A stretch of DNA of 16,159 bases, taken from the NCBI GenBank assembly GCA_903928045.1, contig CAIYPH010000014.1, positions 1 to 16,159 on the forward strand. The letters are read 5' to 3'. A model generated the notes under the pieces. That model was not told the origin of the DNA, did not search any database, and was given only the letters and a program-made list of their open reading frames with translations. This stretch comes from an uncultured Rhodospirillales bacterium (lineage in GTDB: Bacteria; Pseudomonadota; Alphaproteobacteria; Acetobacterales; Acetobacteraceae). Below, piece by piece: positions 14,187-16,159 of the stretch. Positions within the stretch are counted from its first letter, which is position 1, and every line of letters begins with the position of its first letter. The translations under genes and the position numbers were made by a program.

Positions 14187-15043
14187 AGCCGCAGGCTTTC
14201 GACGTTCTCGCCGCCTGCCTTCGCAATGGCTCGGGCCTGGTGATTGGCCCGGACAAGCTCTACCTCCTGGAAGCGCGACTGGGCCGCATCCTCAAGGCCC
14301 AGGGCCTGCGCGATCTCGACGCGCTGGCCGATCGCGTCGCAGCCGATCGTGGCGGCGCGCTGGCGCGCGACGTCATCGAGGCGATGACCACGAATGAGAG
14401 CTTCTTCTTCCGCGACGACAAGCCTTTCGCGCATTTCCGTACCCATGCGTTGCCGCGCCTGCTCGCCAGCCGGCCCGTGGGGACCAAGCTGCGGATCTGG
14501 TCGGCGGCCTCATCCTCCGGGCAGGAGGCCTATTCGCTGGCGATGATCCTGTCGGAGGCCCGGGCGCAGATCGGCCCGCGCAGCGTCGAAATTCTCGGCA
14601 CCGACATCAGCCGTGAGCAACTCGCCCGCGCCCAGGAGGGAGTCTACACCCAGTTCGAGGTGCAGCGCGGCCTGCCAATGCAATTCCTCGTGCGCTATTT
14701 CCGCAAAGAGGGGGCCAATTGGCGCCTCAACGATGCGATCCGCGCGATGGCGGCGTTCCGGGAATTCAACCTGCTCGCCGATCTGCGCGCACTCGGTCAG
14801 TTCGACGTCGTGTTCTGCCGCAACGTGCTGATCTATTTCGACCAACCGACCAAAACGCGCGTGCTCGAGGCGATCGCCCGGCAAATGCCGCCGGACGGGC
14901 TGCTGTATCTCGGCGGCGCCGAAACCGTGCTGGGCATCACCGATCGCTTCACCGCGTCGCCCGGCGAGCGCGGAGTCTATGAAATCACCGCTGCCACCGC
15001 CGGCGCCCGCGCCACCCCAACCCTAGCCAGGGTGGCGGGATAA
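14183..15043 (+). CDS. cheR: CheR protein-glutamate O-methyltransferase
   Basis: SAM-dependent methyltransferase of 286 residues that methylates receptor glutamates, opposing CheB. The N-terminal helical domain ends in MTTNESFFFRD (68-78), the SAM-binding loop is IWSAASSSGQEAYSLAM (105-121), GTDIS (139-143) binds the SAM ribose, and FCRNVLIYFD (211-220) is the family hallmark. The length is ordinary and there is no TPR extension or receptor-tail sequence. The ATG at 14183 overlaps the cheB stop by four bases with no separate ribosome binding site, suggesting coupled translation. The frame is open further upstream, but only as a shadow of cheB. It is the last gene of the cluster, with hairpins at and beyond its stop codon. 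Confidence 0.96.
   Translation: MKPQAFDVLAACLRNGSGLVIGPDKLYLLEARLGRILKAQGLRDLDALADRVAADRGGALARDVIEAMTTNESFFFRDDKPFAHFRTHALPRLLASRPVGTKLRIWSAASSSGQEAYSLAMILSEARAQIGPRSVEILGTDISREQLARAQEGVYTQFEVQRGLPMQFLVRYFRKEGANWRLNDAIRAMAAFREFNLLADLRALGQFDVVFCRNVLIYFDQPTKTRVLEAIARQMPPDGLLYLGGAETVLGITDRFTASPGERGVYEITAATAGARATPTLARVAG
15010..15037 (+). repeat. Hairpin at the 3' end of cheR
   Basis: CGCCACCC and GGGTGGCG, separated by 12 bases, form a perfect 8-bp stem ending just before the cheR stop codon. There is no T run behind it. It could stabilise the 3' end of the che transcript or take part in termination together with the dyad at 15060-15094. Confidence 0.4.
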
Positions 15044-15059
15044 GCGACATCCGAACGCT

Positions 15060-15094
15060 CCGGTCCCCCGGGGTATTCGGGTCGCCAAGACCGG
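15060..15094. terminator. Dyad between convergent genes, possible bidirectional terminator
   Basis: CCGGTC at 15060-15065 and GACCGG at 15089-15094 enclose a CCCCGGGG core (15066-15073). The structure fills most of the 53-base gap between cheR and the convergent small membrane protein gene. No T run is present on either strand, so intrinsic termination is not certain. Confidence 0.35.
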
Positions 15095-15096
15095 CA

Positions 15097-15468
15097 TCAG
15101 CTATTCTGGGCGTCGGAGAGGGCCTGGTGGATCACGTCGTCCTTCTGCTTCGAGCCTGCCGACGAGCCGAAGTAGTAGCCGGAAATCGACGAGACGAGCG
15201 AGACGATGGCACCGACCAGAATTGACATCGTGTGGCCGTCATCCTTCCACCAGGCGAAGACGAAGGCGGCAAGGAAAATGGCCAGCCCAAAGGCCGCGAT
15301 GATCAGGCGGGACAGTTCCGCCGCCTTGGACGCCCAGGGAGGCGTGGGCGAGGGGAGTGCGTTGGATCGTCCGGCGCCGCTCTTCGCCTCACCGGTGCCG
15401 GCGTCCGCCGCTTTGCTTGTCGGCGCTGGGACGCTTGCGTCGCTCGTCCCGTCCTGTGTTCCGCTCAT
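15097..15468 (-). CDS. Small two-helix membrane protein, unknown function
   Basis: Protein of 123 residues that I do not recognise with certainty. The first 50 residues are polar and rich in Ala, Ser, Thr and Pro (disordered). Two hydrophobic helices follow: about 55-74 (LIIAAFGLAIFLAAFVFAWW) and about 80-100, joined by the short loop KDDGHT. The second runs into YYFGSSAGSKQKDD and a short charged tail. The GSSxGSxxK ending after two helices is reminiscent of holin-like and other small phage-type membrane proteins, but no phage gene is nearby. I chose the ATG at 15468 because AGAGGGGA lies five bases before it; a longer frame back to 15558 lacks such a signal. It is convergent with cheR. Confidence 0.7.
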   Translation of the reverse strand: MSGTQDGTSDASVPAPTSKAADAGTGEAKSGAGRSNALPSPTPPWASKAAELSRLIIAAFGLAIFLAAFVFAWWKDDGHTMSILVGAIVSLVSSISGYYFGSSAGSKQKDDVIHQALSDAQNS

Positions 15469-15532
15469 TGTTCCCCTCTTCACACGTCTTGCCAGGCGCG
15501 TATTGCGGTCGAACTTCCGCCGGATTTCAAGC

Positions 15533-15555
15533 GGGTGCAGCGAATAATCGCACCC
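15533..15555. repeat. Inverted repeat upstream of the small membrane protein gene
   Basis: GGGTGC and GCACCC, 11 bases apart with an AT-rich centre (CGAATAATCG), form a 6-bp dyad about 65 bases upstream of the ATG at 15468. Possible operator in the gap between the two divergent small genes; no convincing -35/-10 pair was found in this gap. Confidence 0.3.
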
Positions 15556-15687
15556 CACGAACGATTTTCGCGCGGCAATGACGTAGCATTGATGCGACGG
15601 CCCTCGACCCGTCCCCGGGCCATTCCACCCGGGCGATCCGCAGCGATGGCCCTTGCCCGATGCGTGCTCCGGTGCTGTTCTACCCTA

Positions 15688-16068
15688 ATGCGACTGTCTC
15701 GACTTTTCAGGTACAGACTCGAACGGGTGGCGGCGGTGCTCGCCATCCTCGCCGTCGTGGTGCGCCTGGTCGCTGGGGTCGCCCCCTTGCCGCCGGCCGA
15801 GGTGCTTGCCGCACTCGGCGGGTCGGACATCTGCCACGCCCCCGAAAGCAATACCCCGGCGGACGATGGCCATGGCAACGCCGCGCATGATTGCGCCCTC
15901 TGCCCGGCCTGCCTGACCGCGCTGCCCTCGCTGATGGCCGGGCCGACAGCAACCGCACCCTCGGTCGTGGCCTACGCGGTGCGCTACGTACAGCCACCTT
16001 CGGGCGCCGGCCCGCCGGCAGCGCAGAACGCGAGCGCAAGGCCAAGAGGCCCCCCCGGACTGGTCTGA
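15688..16068 (+). CDS. DUF2946-like small protein with Cys/His motif
   Basis: Protein of 126 residues from the ATG at 15688 (140 from the in-frame ATG at 15646; neither has a clear ribosome binding site). An N-terminal hydrophobic segment (about 14-31) is a signal peptide or anchor. The middle holds a Cys/His-rich patch: CH (49-50), His62, and HDCALCPAC (67-75), with cysteines 69, 72 and 75. The chain ends in ARPRGPPGLV. This layout (hydrophobic start, CxxC with His, short C-terminal RxRGPP) is what I know of the DUF2946 family, often found beside TonB-dependent receptor or copper-related genes. The metal-binding idea is inference from the motif. A further gene begins about 70 bases downstream in the same direction. 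Confidence 0.65.
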   Translation: MRLSRLFRYRLERVAAVLAILAVVVRLVAGVAPLPPAEVLAALGGSDICHAPESNTPADDGHGNAAHDCALCPACLTALPSLMAGPTATAPSVVAYAVRYVQPPSGAGPPAAQNASARPRGPPGLV

Positions 16069-16137
16069 TCACGCCTCCGCCGCGCCGGGAGACCGGGGCG
16101 GCCGATTGCTCATGACCATTGTCCGGAGACTCTCCCC

Positions 16138-16159
16138 ATGTCGATTTTCCGTCGCGCCA
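16138..16159 (+). CDS. Start of a gene cut by the right edge
   Basis: An ATG at 16138 preceded by GGAGA nine bases upstream opens a frame (MSIFRRA) that runs off the window. Seven residues do not allow identification. Its direction and position after the DUF2946-like gene suggest the same transcript. An in-frame-open ATG at 16112 in another frame is a weaker alternative without a well-placed ribosome binding site. Confidence 0.45.

Noticed and set aside
15469..15558. N-terminal extension of the small membrane protein to 153 residues
   Set aside because: The extra residues begin at a GTG without ribosome binding site and across an inverted repeat, whereas the ATG at 15468 has a strong AGAGGGGA.

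Overview
The window is high-GC, gene-dense DNA whose gene content points to an alphaproteobacterium, most likely of the Rhodospirillales/Acetobacteraceae type. The pointers are a ChpT-type phosphotransferase, a small DUF3553 protein beside moaA, and a CheA-REC chemotaxis-like operon directly after chpT. The lineage is inferred from gene content and base composition only. I saw no tRNA, rRNA, CRISPR array, insertion sequence or origin, and no gene-free stretch longer than about 140 bases.

Left part (1-4380). Two MFS transporters are divergently arranged: one on the minus strand runs off the left edge (1-658) and a DHA2-like one is on the plus strand (742-2154). Facing the second is a minus-strand operon of CoA-transferase subunit A (3610-4380), subunit B (2936-3613) and an arylmalonate decarboxylase/maleate isomerase-like protein (2130-2918). 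This looks like a small catabolic cassette for an organic acid, substrate unknown. The operon's leader has an 8-bp inverted repeat that places its Shine-Dalgarno in a hairpin a few bases before the start codon.

Middle (4518-8675). A secreted OmpA-type peptidoglycan-binding protein carries two near-identical repeats of about 110 residues and a third diverged one. Ribosomal protein L28 (rpmB) follows with its own promoter. Next is a membrane-anchored, degenerate histidine kinase-like protein, which overlaps tail to tail with moaA (molybdenum cofactor synthesis). A DUF3553 gene lies upstream of moaA on the same strand.

Right part (8801-15043). This is the core of the window: chpT, hybrid cheA (HPt, kinase, two CheW-like domains, receiver), cheW, cheY, cheB and cheR on one strand. 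cheY-cheB and cheB-cheR overlap by 4 bases. No chemoreceptor, CheD or CheZ is present. ChpT is known in Caulobacter as the phosphotransferase between CckA and CtrA, so its position at the head of a che operon suggests cross-talk between the CtrA relay and a CheA pathway. Supporting this, CtrA-box-like sequences (TTAA-N7-TTAA with one mismatch) lie directly upstream of both the histidine kinase-like gene and chpT and nowhere else that I noticed upstream of a gene.

Right end (15060-16159). A hairpin-rich gap of about 50 bases separates cheR from a convergent small two-helix membrane protein gene. Then come a DUF2946-type small secreted or membrane protein with a Cys/His motif and the first codons of another gene cut by the window edge.
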